A stretch of 64,000 nucleotides of DNA from Ardenticatenaceae bacterium. GTDB lineage: Bacteria; Chloroflexota; Anaerolineae; Promineifilales; Promineifilaceae. Made by a program: the position numbers and the translations under genes. Within the stretch, counting starts at the first letter, position 1. Each line of letters opens with the position of its first letter. Shown in pieces: positions 1-7,645 of this stretch. The notes beneath the pieces are model-generated. The model did no database searches and was not told the DNA's origin. It saw only the letters and a list, made by a program, of their open reading frames with translations. The stretch is from assembly GCA_020634415.1 (NCBI GenBank), contig JACKBT010000002.1, positions 190,828 through 254,827 on the forward strand, written 5' to 3'.

Positions 1-1210
1 CATAATAGCGTGTTACCAGCTTGGCAATGCTGCTCTTGCCCGCGCCGGTATGCCCCACCAACGCCACTGTTTCGCCAGCCTGAATGTCCAATGAAAAATC
101 GGGTAGTACCACTTCTTTGTCGGTGTAGCGGAATTGGACGTGGTTGAAGGTGAGACGGCCGTTTACCCGCCCCACTGCCTCATTCCCCACCTGCGTCACC
201 TTCGGCTCCCGATCAATCAGGGCAAACACCCGCTCCGAAGCCGACAGCCCATCCTGAAACTGGCTCCAAAACGAGGCAATATTCATCATCGGCCACCAGT
301 AAAAACCAACAGCCTGCATAAACAGATACCAGTTGCCCGGTGTCAGGCTGCCGCCATCTCGTGTGGCTAACCCGCCTAAATAAATGAGAATGGCTGTGCT
401 AATGCCTGAGGCCAAACCCATAACCGGGAAAATTGCCATCATGATTGTGCCGCGTCGCAGGCCAAACTTATAACCATCCTTATTGCCCTCATCAAAAGTG
501 GCATAAATCGCCGCCTCTTGCCGAAAGCCTTTAGCCACGATGATGCCGCTGATAGATTCCTGAATTTGGGCATTGAGAACGGCCGTAATCCGCCGCGCAT
601 CCTGCGTCACCTTCCGCGCCACCCGCCGAAAACTCAGCGCAATCCCCACCGCAAACGGAGTCATACCAATCATCAACAGCGTCAGCCAACTGTTAATCGT
701 AAACAGCCACATCGTCAGCAGCAGCACCAGCAGCACCATACTCAGCAAATTCAGCGTCAAATCCACCACCGCCGCAAAATCCTGCGTATCCGATGTCACC
801 CGGCTCACCACCTTGCCTGAGGGGTGGGCATCATAAAAAGACAAATCGTGGCGCACCGTCGCCGCGAACACATCGCGCCGCAAATTCAGCACCACATTGC
901 CCGTCACCCGTGCCGAAAAGTATTGGCGGATGAAGTTAAACACCCAGGCACTCACCCCCAGCAGCAAAATCCCCCCAGCCATCAACAAAATGCCTTGTGT
1001 CGTTGGGTCCTCCGCCAGCACATCTACACCCCGCGACACCAAAATTGGCGCGGCCGTACTTGCCACCGAGTTCAACGTAATCATCACCGACACCAGCAGC
1101 ATGGGCCGTGCATACGGCCGAAAATAACCCACAATCCGCTTCAGCAAATCACCGTCGCTGTACTGCCGATCATATTCTTCTGTGTCTAGTCCATCTAAAA
1201 TAAAACCCAT
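1..1210 (-). CDS. ABC exporter half-transporter, 3' end beyond window
   Basis: Reads leftward from the ATG at 1208-1210 and runs off the left edge, so the C-terminal part of the nucleotide-binding domain is missing. The translated part shows an N-terminal cytoplasmic stretch, a six-helix type membrane domain and the start of the ATPase domain with Walker A GHTGAGKSS near the window edge. This is the architecture of type IV (MsbA/BmrCD-like) exporters that pump lipids, drugs or peptides out of the cell. It follows the gene at 1290-3047 by about 80 bp in the same direction, so the two probably form one operon and a heterodimer. The substrate cannot be told from sequence. Confidence 0.92.
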   Translation of the reverse strand, partial: MGFILDGLDTEEYDRQYSDGDLLKRIVGYFRPYARPMLLVSVMITLNSVASTAAPILVSRGVDVLAEDPTTQGILLMAGGILLLGVSAWVFNFIRQYFSARVTGNVVLNLRRDVFAATVRHDLSFYDAHPSGKVVSRVTSDTQDFAAVVDLTLNLLSMVLLVLLLTMWLFTINSWLTLLMIGMTPFAVGIALSFRRVARKVTQDARRITAVLNAQIQESISGIIVAKGFRQEAAIYATFDEGNKDGYKFGLRRGTIMMAIFPVMGLASGISTAILIYLGGLATRDGGSLTPGNWYLFMQAVGFYWWPMMNIASFWSQFQDGLSASERVFALIDREPKVTQVGNEAVGRVNGRLTFNHVQFRYTDKEVVLPDFSLDIQAGETVALVGHTGAGKSSIAKLVTRYY

Positions 1211-1239
1211 TTGTTTACCTGTAAAATCTAAGCTTAGAT

Positions 1240-1280
1240 GGGAGTGAAGGCCGGAATGTTCCGGCTTAAGCCTCCACTCC
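1240..1280. other. Intergenic hairpin between ABC genes
   Basis: The short gap between the two ABC genes holds an imperfect inverted repeat (AAGGCCGGAA at 1247-1256 against TTCCGGCTT at 1259-1267, with GGAGTG/CACTCC outside it). There is no T-run, so it looks more like an mRNA processing or stability hairpin than a terminator. Confidence 0.35.
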
Positions 1281-1289
1281 GCCGGTTAT

Positions 1290-3047
1290 CTAATCATACC
1301 GCGCAAAAATGCGCTGATAATCCGTGCTGCGCGTTAGCAGTTCCTCGTGTGTACCAGAGTCTACCAATTCGCCGCCTTTGAGGACGAGAATGCGATCCGC
1401 CCAGCGAATCTGGCTGAGGCGGTGAGTGATGAGGAAGGTGGTGCGCTGCTGGCTGATGCGGCGCATGGCCTTTTGAATCTGGTCTTCAGTGGCACTGTCT
1501 ATGGCGCTGGTGCTGTCATCCAAAATGAGGATGCGTGGGTTGGTGAGGAAAGCACGGGCGATGGCGATGCGCTGCCGCTGCCCGCCAGAGAGGGTCACAC
1601 CCCGTTCACCCACTTCCGTCTCATACCCTTCGTTGAAGCTCACAATAAAATCGTGGGCCTGGGCTTCCCGCGCCGCTTGCTCAATCTCTTGGCGTGTGGC
1701 TTCGTTATGACCAAAGGCGATGTTTTCGGCGAGGGTGCGCGAGAAGAGGAAGATGTCTTGCTCGATGGTGGAGATTTGGGAGCGGAGGGATTCCAGGTTC
1801 CAATCGCGCACGTCTATACCGTCTATGAGGATACGGCCGTTATCCGCATCAAAAATTCGGTTAATCAAGCGCGTCAGCGTCGTCTTCCCCGCGCCCGTCT
1901 GCCCCACAATCGCCACCGTCTCCCCCGGTTGGGCAGTAAAACTGATATTTTTCAAAATAGGAACACCATCATAACCAAAAGAAACATTCTCAAAAGTCAC
2001 ACCGCCCGCAATAGGCTGGCTAAGGCCAGCCTCATTCTCGTCCAGCGAGGTTTCTGTATTAATCATCTCCAAAATGCGCCGCGCACTGGCAATGCCCAAT
2101 TGCACCAGATTAAAGGAGAAAATAGAGATGAAAGTGGGAAAACGCAGCATCCCAATCAAACCCATAAAAGTCACAACACTGCCTAAGGAATCAAGAACCC
2201 CCGTGCGCCACAGCGTCATAGCGTGGTAAAACCCCGCGCCCCAAGCAATGCTAAACATAAGCATGGGCAGATAGCGGGCCTGGATGACCCCTTGTTTGAT
2301 GAAATCATCCCGAAAGGCAGTCGCATCCGCCACAAACTTCTCTTGCTCTTGGGCTTCCTGAGCATTACCTTTCACAACCTCAATGCCCGCGATAGTTTCG
2401 GCCAGACCCGCGTTCATCGTGCCAAAACGCTCACGCATACTCATACTGACGGGGTTCAACTGCCGCGCATAATCACGCACGGTAACGACGAAAGTGATGA
2501 GAAAAAGACCGGGCACAAGCAGCAAGCGGGGTTCAATGGTGCTGATGAGGACAACGGGAGCAATAATACCCATGAAAGAGTCGGTGATGAGCATGAGGCC
2601 AGGGCTGAACATGCCGTTAATGGTGCGCACATCGTTGGTGGCACGGGCCATAATGTCGCCAATGCGCTGACGGCCGTGAAAGGTCTGACTTTTGCCCAAG
2701 AGGCTGATATACAACTCGTCGCGGGCATCACGTTCAATGCGTTGGGCGATGACTTCGTTGGTGAAGTTGCGCAATAAGCCTAAAACATTTTGGCCGATGA
2801 TGGTGCCAAAAACGCTGAAGGCGATGGAAAGGAGAACGGCCGTTTCCCATCCCGGTTCGCGCAGCAAATCAAACGCCCGGCCAATATAGACCTGCACATA
2901 ACTGGCGAGGAAATTGTTAAAAACGGCCGATCCCAAAATAATGATCGGCAGCAGCGGATAACGCACCAGATGAGACACAATCCAGCGCACCGGCCCCGTG
3001 CGGTTATAAACATATTCATTCTCGACGCGGAATTCTTTTTTGACCAT
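1290..3047 (-). CDS. ABC exporter half-transporter with degenerate catalytic site
   Basis: A 585-residue fused membrane-ATPase half-transporter. The membrane domain covers about residues 20-320. The ATPase domain has Walker A GQTGAGKTT near 377, signature LSGGQRQR near 486 and Walker B ILILDDSTSAID near 507. The residue after the Walker B aspartate is Asp instead of the catalytic Glu, as in the non-catalytic partner of heterodimeric exporters such as TM287/288 and BmrCD (family knowledge). With the downstream gene (1-1210) it probably forms an asymmetric exporter with one working ATP site. The start ATG at 3045-3047 gives MVKKEFRV; it is the first gene of the leftward pair. Confidence 0.93.
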   Translation of the reverse strand: MVKKEFRVENEYVYNRTGPVRWIVSHLVRYPLLPIIILGSAVFNNFLASYVQVYIGRAFDLLREPGWETAVLLSIAFSVFGTIIGQNVLGLLRNFTNEVIAQRIERDARDELYISLLGKSQTFHGRQRIGDIMARATNDVRTINGMFSPGLMLITDSFMGIIAPVVLISTIEPRLLLVPGLFLITFVVTVRDYARQLNPVSMSMRERFGTMNAGLAETIAGIEVVKGNAQEAQEQEKFVADATAFRDDFIKQGVIQARYLPMLMFSIAWGAGFYHAMTLWRTGVLDSLGSVVTFMGLIGMLRFPTFISIFSFNLVQLGIASARRILEMINTETSLDENEAGLSQPIAGGVTFENVSFGYDGVPILKNISFTAQPGETVAIVGQTGAGKTTLTRLINRIFDADNGRILIDGIDVRDWNLESLRSQISTIEQDIFLFSRTLAENIAFGHNEATRQEIEQAAREAQAHDFIVSFNEGYETEVGERGVTLSGGQRQRIAIARAFLTNPRILILDDSTSAIDSATEDQIQKAMRRISQQRTTFLITHRLSQIRWADRILVLKGGELVDSGTHEELLTRSTDYQRIFARYD

Positions 3048-3182
3048 AAGCTAAGTATACCGGGTTTTGGGTGTGTGGTGGGTGGGATGTTGGGAGGGTG
3101 ATTTTTCAGAACATGCGTTCGCAACTATACCAAGAAACCCCCAATAAACAACATTTTAGAGACACTTTCGCTCCAAACAACA

Positions 3183-3209
3183 AAAAAGCCACCAAATGGG
3201 TGGCTTTTT
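3183..3209 (-). terminator. Rho-independent terminator, original tRNA-Val terminator
   Basis: Stem AAAAAGCCACC / GGTGGCTTTTT around loop AAAT, with a T-run on either strand. Before prophage integration it would lie directly behind the leftward tRNA-Val gene, so it is probably that gene's terminator, now cut off by the prophage. It could also stop readthrough toward the ABC genes. Confidence 0.8.
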
Positions 3210-3257
3210 AAGTGGGCGATACAAGACTCGAACTTGTGACCTCTACGATGTCAACGT
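3205..3257. other. attL: left attachment site, tRNA-Val 3' remnant
   Basis: A 53-bp stretch identical to 56095-56147. It contains the anticodon arm, T arm and acceptor end of tRNA-Val but no 5' half. It is the host-side remnant left after integration. Identity stops at 3258 (c here, a at 56148) and at 3204 (c here, g at 56094). The integrase stop codon (3251-3253) lies inside it. Confidence 0.95.
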
Positions 3258-4288
3258 CGAGGTCTAAATGGGTCAGTCACCAAACCAGTCTTGGCAGCCG
3301 CCTCCAGCAGCACCTGGCGATCATCCTCGATGCCGTAGCGCGAGGTGGTAAGTGGGTTACTATGATCAATCAGTTGTGAAGATGTTCCCAAACCAACCGC
3401 TTTCTTACTTCTACGAACCTTCGCATGGCGCAGCCATTGGCCCCGAAACGGCCGTATACCTGCCTCTTTACTTCGCCTATACAGCATCTGGCTAATGCCA
3501 TTCGGCAGCATCGGTGCTACATCGTGACCCTGGCCCCAACCAACCACGGCATATTCCCTAAATGTCTTTGGCCGGATAGATTGCCAGATATACCACAATT
3601 CGGCCGTCCGCTGGGTGAAGTGGTAATCGCGGTCTTTGGTCTTACCATACACAGTCAGGCTGTAAACCTGACAACCTGGCTTGATGGCCGACTCAACGGC
3701 GGCCGTGCCCAGCGCGGCCAGTTCGCCAACACGACAGCCTGTTTCATAGATAAAAACCAAAACAAACAGGTCGCGCAGCAGCTTTCGTTGAGCCAACGTC
3801 CAGGCCGCATTCGTGTCAGCAACCAGATTGCCAAATACGTCCCGATAGACCACATTCGCCAGTTGGCTGACCAGACAGTTGATAGTTCGTTCTATTTCAT
3901 CTTCTTCGGCCGACCGGGCGCGGCGATAGCGGCCAGGCTTCTGCTGAATAGGATCGATACGCTTGGCTAAATTGCCTTTGGTCAATTTCATCTTCTTACA
4001 CCAGGCGAAGAACTCACGGATGTCGCCAATCCTCGTTCTCATCGTTTCTGAGGCAAACGTCAGCCAACACCTGTCCACATAATTTTGTATCTGCCTCCTG
4101 GTCAACTCGGAAATGGCCGGATTCTCCAGGTCGCGGCCGATGGGGAAGAGGCTGTAGTAGATACGATTGAGCGTATTGGGGGACAGCCCATTTCTATGTT
4201 TTTTCAACAAATATTTTTGGAGAGCAGCGTAAAAACGGCCGCTCTCCTGTTCGTTAGCAACGAACGATTTAACTGGTTCTTTCAACAT
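3251..4288 (-). CDS. int: Tyrosine recombinase integrase
   Basis: A 345-residue site-specific recombinase that would integrate and excise the prophage at tRNA-Val. The N-terminal half (about 15-110) resembles a SAM-like core-binding domain. The catalytic half shows Arg186 in ETGCRVGEL, a basic beta-hairpin GKTKDRD (216-221), the H-x-x-R box at His288/Arg291-292 (LRHAKVRR), His309 and the probable nucleophile Tyr318 (TTSRYG). The gene is read toward attL and its last codons and stop lie in the att core, so the C-terminus FRPRR is partly encoded by the crossover sequence. The divergent early operon starts at 4377, and the 88-bp gap probably holds both promoters. Confidence 0.93.
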   Translation of the reverse strand: MLKEPVKSFVANEQESGRFYAALQKYLLKKHRNGLSPNTLNRIYYSLFPIGRDLENPAISELTRRQIQNYVDRCWLTFASETMRTRIGDIREFFAWCKKMKLTKGNLAKRIDPIQQKPGRYRRARSAEEDEIERTINCLVSQLANVVYRDVFGNLVADTNAAWTLAQRKLLRDLFVLVFIYETGCRVGELAALGTAAVESAIKPGCQVYSLTVYGKTKDRDYHFTQRTAELWYIWQSIRPKTFREYAVVGWGQGHDVAPMLPNGISQMLYRRSKEAGIRPFRGQWLRHAKVRRSKKAVGLGTSSQLIDHSNPLTTSRYGIEDDRQVLLEAAAKTGLVTDPFRPRR

Positions 4289-4331
4289 GTGACCTCCAAA
4301 CTAGATTTAACGAGTGTCACGATTTTAATTT

Positions 4332-4347
4332 TGGTCGGTAACGACCA
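4332..4347. promoter_or_regulatory. Inverted repeat between int and early operon
   Basis: TGGTCG-GTAA-CGACCA, a perfect 6-bp inverted repeat in the divergent intergenic region (4289-4376) between int and the first rightward gene. Its position suits an operator for an integrase or early repressor, but no cognate regulator is identified. Confidence 0.4.
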
Positions 4348-4376
4348 CGCTTACACCATAGCAAAAAGGAGACACC

Positions 4377-4709
4377 ATGAACGATTCGGCACTATTTGGG
4401 CAGCAATTCGGCTTAATTTTGGCAACGGCCGTTGCGCTCCTGTTTTTCAGTTACATCTACAACCGCTTCATTGATTACCTGCACCAGCGCGGCCTAAACG
4501 AAGGCTTTACCTGGTTGGAGGTAGTCGTTGGTGTGGCCTTCACCTTACTGGCGGCCATGCCCTTAATCGGCTGGCGAAACAGCCTCATTCTCTTCGGCTG
4601 CTTTGCTTGCAGCGGCTTTTTTATGGCCGCAGGCGACCTCTGGCGTTTTGTCAAGGCACGGGAGGCTGAGCGGAAGCAGCGGTCAAACCGGATGAATGAG
4701 CAAGCCTAG
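4377..4709 (+). CDS. Three-helix membrane protein, unknown
   Basis: A 110-residue protein with three predicted membrane helices (about 11-28, 48-65 and 69-88) and a strongly basic C-terminal tail rich in Arg, Lys and Glu (91-108). A clear ribosome-binding site AAAGGAG lies 6 nt before the ATG. It is the first rightward gene of the prophage and overlaps the next start by 14 nt. I do not recognise the family. A small membrane protein at this position could serve superinfection exclusion or membrane anchoring of replication, but that is speculation. Confidence 0.75.
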   Translation: MNDSALFGQQFGLILATAVALLFFSYIYNRFIDYLHQRGLNEGFTWLEVVVGVAFTLLAAMPLIGWRNSLILFGCFACSGFFMAAGDLWRFVKAREAERKQRSNRMNEQA

Positions 4710-4920
4710 AGATTGGCCGAATAATGCCAAGACCGCTCGTGACCGGGCTGCCGAAGAGTTGGCCGCCTCCAACCGCATCCTCATGGATCTGCGCAGCCGG
4801 ATGCAAAAAGGGGAGTTTACCCGGCATGGTGCCTTGATAGATGTTCTGGAGGCCATCATGCACAACCAGACGGCCTTACGCCATTTAGAAAGCGTAGGGG
4901 CCGTCACACGACCGGAATAA
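4696..4920 (+). CDS. Small helical protein, unknown
   Basis: A 74-residue protein, mostly helical by eye (RDRAAEELAASNRILMDLRSRMQKGE...), overlapping the preceding gene by 14 nt in another frame, as expected of translationally coupled phage genes. No domain is recognised. It is followed by about 190 bp without a convincing gene, which contains the GTTCA/TGAAC repeat cluster. Confidence 0.65.
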   Translation: MSKPRDWPNNAKTARDRAAEELAASNRILMDLRSRMQKGEFTRHGALIDVLEAIMHNQTALRHLESVGAVTRPE

Positions 4921-5032
4921 GCCAATGATCACCATCACACCATCGGCCGCAAACCTCATCCGCGCTTTTTTGCTTCAGCATGACCTACGCGGTGACTTAT
5001 TAATCAAATATTGGAAACACCACTCTCCCTCG

Positions 5033-5096
5033 ACTGAACCCAGTTCAAATTACCGTACATATCTTGGAAATATGAACCGGTTCAGGCGAGTTCAGG
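5033..5096. promoter_or_regulatory. TGAAC/GTTCA cluster 1, candidate operator
   Basis: Five half-sites in 60 bp: TGAAC at 5035, GTTCA at 5043, the perfect 12-bp palindrome TGAACCGGTTCA at 5073-5084, and GTTCA at 5090. The cluster sits just upstream of the ribosome-binding site of the gene at 5115, where a repressor or replication-control protein could act. The same half-sites form a denser, regularly spaced array at 8344-8442. Confidence 0.6.
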
Positions 5097-5114
5097 GTGA
5101 AAAGGAGGAATATT

Positions 5115-5297
5115 GTGAGTGAGGTAAAAGTCGGCGTTAAGCCGCCCAAAAGTACAGTCGTCGAATTCGTTGAAGGACAGTCGCGCGTGAAGGCAGAAAT
5201 TCGGAACGGCTCCCTCGCCATTATCAAGCCTGATGGCAGTTCAGTCACCATTGTTGTGGAAAACGGCCGTCACTCAGTTATCAGGAGCCTGGCATGA
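5115..5297 (+). CDS. Small beta-rich protein, unknown
   Basis: 60 residues from a GTG at 5115-5117, chosen because AAAGGAGG lies 7 nt upstream; the in-frame ATG at 5097 would place the ribosome site inside the gene. The sequence alternates polar and hydrophobic residues (EGQSRVKAEIRNGSLAIIK...VTIVVENGRHSVI), suggesting a small beta-barrel or a ribbon-type DNA-binding protein. It ends in an ATGA overlap with the putative replication initiator, so the two are probably co-translated. No family is recognised. Confidence 0.65.
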   Translation: MSEVKVGVKPPKSTVVEFVEGQSRVKAEIRNGSLAIIKPDGSSVTIVVENGRHSVIRSLA

Positions 5298-6220
5298 GCA
5301 TTGATCTGCTGGCCCTCATCGCCGACGACCCAAATCGGGTGTCATACCATCCCGCATGGAACGAATTCACTGGTGGCGTAACCAGCACGATCTTCCTGAA
5401 GCAGATGATCTACTGGTGGGTCAAGCAGAAGCGGCAGCCATTTTATAAATTCAACGAACCATGCAGCCACCGCGCCTATAAAGACGGCGACAGTTGGCAA
5501 GAGGAGCTTGGCTTCTCCCGCAAGGAACTGGAGACGGCACGGGGGCGAATCGGCACTCGCACCAAAGGTGAAATGAGCCAAGACAGCCTCATTTCTTACT
5601 GGATGGATGCCTCGCGCAAGACCTGGTACATCATCAATGAAAACCTGCTGTTGGAAAAATTAGCCGATATTTATCCCCAAACTGTGGATAACTCCGTTGG
5701 TGTCCAGCAAAAGCTAATGCCCAAAAGTGACATTAGCAGCGAAGAAGAGGCTGACCTAATGCCCGAAAGTGACATTAGCAATGGGGAGCTAATGCCCGAA
5801 AGTGACATTAGCTATTGCCCGAAAGTGACATTAGAGCTAATGCCCGAAAGTGACATTAGATATACAGACACTACCACAGACACCACCACAGACACCACTA
5901 AACCACCACCACTACCACCACCCAAACCCGCCAACGGCCGTTCCCAAAATGGTGGTGGTGGTGGTGACATTCAAAAAATGCTGGAAGGTGCAGGGATTTG
6001 GCCGCAGCAAGCAGGCCAATTAGCAACCCTGCCGCATATGTCACCGAACTTTGTGCAAGCCTGGCTGGACGCGCCACCTCTTGGTGACGACGGCCAGATA
6101 AATCACAAATTGCTCTGGTATCGGCTGAAGAACAACATCTCGCCACCGGAGATAGCGGACGAGCGCGATCTGCTTCATCAGCAAATCCCGGCTCACTTGA
6201 AAGGAATTATTAAATCATGA
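5294..6220 (+). CDS. Putative replication initiator with internal iterons
   Basis: 308 residues. The N-terminal part (about 15-125) has the look of a phage replisome-organiser winged helix (SYHPAWNEFTGGVTSTIFLKQMIYWW...EELGFSRKELETARGRIG). Residues about 140-188 are encoded by an array of near-identical 23-bp repeats and read as LMPESDIS units. A Thr/Pro and Gly-rich linker (190-230) follows, then a C-terminal helical domain that could contact a helicase or loader. An initiator carrying its own origin repeats inside the gene recalls lambda O. Assignment rests on this architecture and position rather than on a catalytic motif. Confidence 0.65.
   Translation: MSIDLLALIADDPNRVSYHPAWNEFTGGVTSTIFLKQMIYWWVKQKRQPFYKFNEPCSHRAYKDGDSWQEELGFSRKELETARGRIGTRTKGEMSQDSLISYWMDASRKTWYIINENLLLEKLADIYPQTVDNSVGVQQKLMPKSDISSEEEADLMPESDISNGELMPESDISYCPKVTLELMPESDIRYTDTTTDTTTDTTKPPPLPPPKPANGRSQNGGGGGDIQKMLEGAGIWPQQAGQLATLPHMSPNFVQAWLDAPPLGDDGQINHKLLWYRLKNNISPPEIADERDLLHQQIPAHLKGIIKS
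5714..5859 (+). repeat. Five 23-bp iterons, candidate replication origin
   Basis: Copies at 5714-5736, 5756-5778, 5789-5811, 5812-5834 and 5837-5859 share the core CCCGAAAGTGACATTAG behind CTAATG. Copy 1 has CCCAAAAG and copy 4 has CTATTG. The ends CTAATG and CATTAG form an inverted repeat within each unit. Copies 1, 2, 3 and 5 are read in one frame, but copy 4 lies 23 bp after copy 3 and is read in a different frame (YCPKVTLE). The DNA, not the peptide, is therefore what is conserved. Confidence 0.8.
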
Positions 6221-6531
6221 CCACATCAACCCACACCCTCACCCGCTCTCTGCAAGCCCTGGCCGTCTTTGGCTCTAGCTGGTATGCCAGCCTAGAGCTT
6301 GGCTACCGCGCTTCCAACGTGGTCAACAACCACGTGGCGCGGCTGGAACTGCGCTGCGGCCTGCACCTGGTGCGACGAGACGAGCGCGGCAAGCGAACGG
6401 CCATTCTCAATGAGTCTGGCCGCGACGCAATCAAATTATTCAATGGAGGTACTGCCGACAACAGGGATTTGGCACATCACCAGCATAAAGTTACGGCCGT
6501 TCCCGGTCTCGTCAATCGAGAAGGCCACTAA
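6217..6531 (+). CDS. LysR/ModE-like winged-helix protein without effector domain
   Basis: 104 residues. Positions about 10-70 (LQALAVFGSSWYASLELGYRASNVVNNHVARLELRCGLHLVRRDERGKRTAILNE) match the N-terminal winged helix of LysR-type regulators, including the wing basic cluster. The large effector-binding domain is absent, so it may act as a constitutive small DNA-binding protein. It starts in an ATGA overlap with the initiator gene and could bind the iterons or the TGAAC/GTTCA sites; no direct evidence for either. Confidence 0.65.
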   Translation: MTTSTHTLTRSLQALAVFGSSWYASLELGYRASNVVNNHVARLELRCGLHLVRRDERGKRTAILNESGRDAIKLFNGGTADNRDLAHHQHKVTAVPGLVNREGH

Positions 6532-6552
6532 ATAATAAAGGAGACAAAGTAA

Positions 6553-7302
6553 ATGCGATACAAGACTGTTGGTTTGAAATTCGGCATGACCCAGAACCTG
6601 GGCGATTACACCAATACCAGGCCAGAGGTGGAGTTGGTGGCTGAACTGAGCGATGATGATGACGTTCACCAGGCTCTGGGTGAATTGTCTGGCCTGGCCA
6701 CAACCACCGTTCACAACCTGGTGGATGATGAATTGGAGTTTGCAGGCCGGGAAGTCAAATACAGCACCGAGCAGCTGTACCAGGTACGTTACTCGAAGCT
6801 GCGCCGATGTGTGGTCATCTTCCCTGCCGGTCTCGACCTGCCCGTCGAGCGCACTTGGAAAGAGGCCGATTCCTGGAACAGTGCTGGTCATTCCTGGCCG
6901 AGCCGTATGCGGTTGGCAACGGCCGAAAAAGCAGCAAACCAATGCCGGGAGGAGAGTTATGTGCTGGTCTTTTTCCCCCATGCCAAGAACGTTGACAGTA
7001 ACCAACTGCCAGCCTTGCCAGACCCAGGGCCAGAACCGGTTTGGTACACCAAAGGTCTGGCGGATTTGTTTGGTCGTTTGCAGATTCGTGACAAGGATGT
7101 GTGGGAAGAGTTGGCCCTCTTGCCCCACGTCACGGCCGATTACCTGCAAGCTCTGTATAACGCAGACGCAGAACGCCGGAACTCCACCCAGGGATTGATC
7201 GCCATTATCCGCGACAACAAACCCTGGCCGCCAGTGCGGGAATTGGCCGAGCCTGAAGACGATGAAGACGACGATGAGGATTGGGACGATGACGACTTCT
7301 AG
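6553..7302 (+). CDS. Conserved-looking early protein with acidic tail
   Basis: 249 residues, start ATG at 6553 preceded by AAAGGAG. The N-terminal 60 residues (KTVGLKFGMTQNLGDYTNTRPEVELVAEL) resemble a recurrent phage/plasmid module of unknown function that often sits with single-strand DNA-metabolism genes. The last 20 residues are almost all Asp and Glu (DDEDDDEDWDDDDF), as in single-strand-binding proteins or DNA mimics. It could be an SSB-like or recombination mediator protein, but I cannot assign a family. Confidence 0.7.
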   Translation: MRYKTVGLKFGMTQNLGDYTNTRPEVELVAELSDDDDVHQALGELSGLATTTVHNLVDDELEFAGREVKYSTEQLYQVRYSKLRRCVVIFPAGLDLPVERTWKEADSWNSAGHSWPSRMRLATAEKAANQCREESYVLVFFPHAKNVDSNQLPALPDPGPEPVWYTKGLADLFGRLQIRDKDVWEELALLPHVTADYLQALYNADAERRNSTQGLIAIIRDNKPWPPVRELAEPEDDEDDDEDWDDDDF

Positions 7303-7433
7303 TGTAACGCGCATGATCCTGGACAACCAGCACATCCTCACCATCCTGCCCTGCACCTGCTTCCAGCGTGCCGGCATCGTCTACGTCTGTCCGCATCATT
7401 GGCGCACGGCCAAATTAAACAAGGAGGTAACGC

Positions 7434-7523
7434 ATGGAAGCACTGACCATCATCTGCAACCTGAAGGCGGCTCTGCCGCTGGCTCTGCTGATGATGGCCT
7501 TTCTCCTCCGCCGAAATAAATAG
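7434..7523 (+). CDS. 29-residue membrane peptide
   Basis: ATG at 7434 with AAGGAGG 6 nt upstream encodes MEALTIICNLKAALPLALLM followed by a short hydrophobic run ending RRNK. One membrane helix and a positive C-terminus are evident. The strong ribosome site supports translation. A longer overlapping frame (7289-7519) has no such site and is less convincing. Function unknown. Confidence 0.45.
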   Translation: MEALTIICNLKAALPLALLMMAFLLRRNK

Positions 7524-7550
7524 AGCCTCGCGGTTGCAGCGCGAGGCTCT
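7522..7550 (+). terminator. Strong GC-rich hairpin, probable attenuator or terminator
   Basis: AGAGCCTCGCG / CGCGAGGCTCT, an 11-bp perfect stem with a 7-nt loop, beginning at the stop codon of the small membrane peptide. There is no T-run after it, so it may be a Rho-assisted stop or an mRNA end-protecting hairpin rather than a classical terminator. Confidence 0.5.
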
Positions 7551-7575
7551 GGGATAGAGAAGGCCATCAAATATG

Positions 7576-7630
7576 ACGGCCGTTTCTGCGCCAAACAAGT
7601 TGGCGTTGCCATTGTAGCAGAAACGGCCGT
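7576..7630. repeat. Long imperfect inverted repeat built from ACGGCCGT copies
   Basis: Two copies of the genome-wide palindrome in inverted surroundings, ACGGCCGTTTCTG on the left and CAGAAACGGCCGT on the right, enclose a second inverted pair (CGCCAA / TTGGCG). The transcript could fold into a long hairpin in the gap before the gene at 7646. Confidence 0.5.
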
Positions 7631-7645
7631 TGCTTATCAAATCTT

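Noticed and set aside
1347..2186. Long plus-strand frames opposite the ABC transporter
   Set aside because: They are antisense shadows of a well-supported gene with all ABC motifs.
3205..3257. Possible second complete tRNA at the left end
   Set aside because: Only the 3' part is present; the sequence diverges at 3258, so no D arm or 5' acceptor strand exists.
4925..5122. Open frame of 65 residues before the gene at 5115
   Set aside because: Lacks a good ribosome site, runs through the TGAAC/GTTCA cluster, and overlaps the better-supported GTG start at 5115.
5876..5964. CCACCA and GGTGGT runs resembling a CRISPR or microsatellite
   Set aside because: They are short simple repeats coding Pro/Thr and Gly linkers; no spacer-repeat structure is present.
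7289..7519. Frame with Cys/His (CTCFQRAGIVYVCPHH)
   Set aside because: It could encode a small metal protein but has no ribosome site, and the same DNA carries the better-supported 29-residue frame at 7434.
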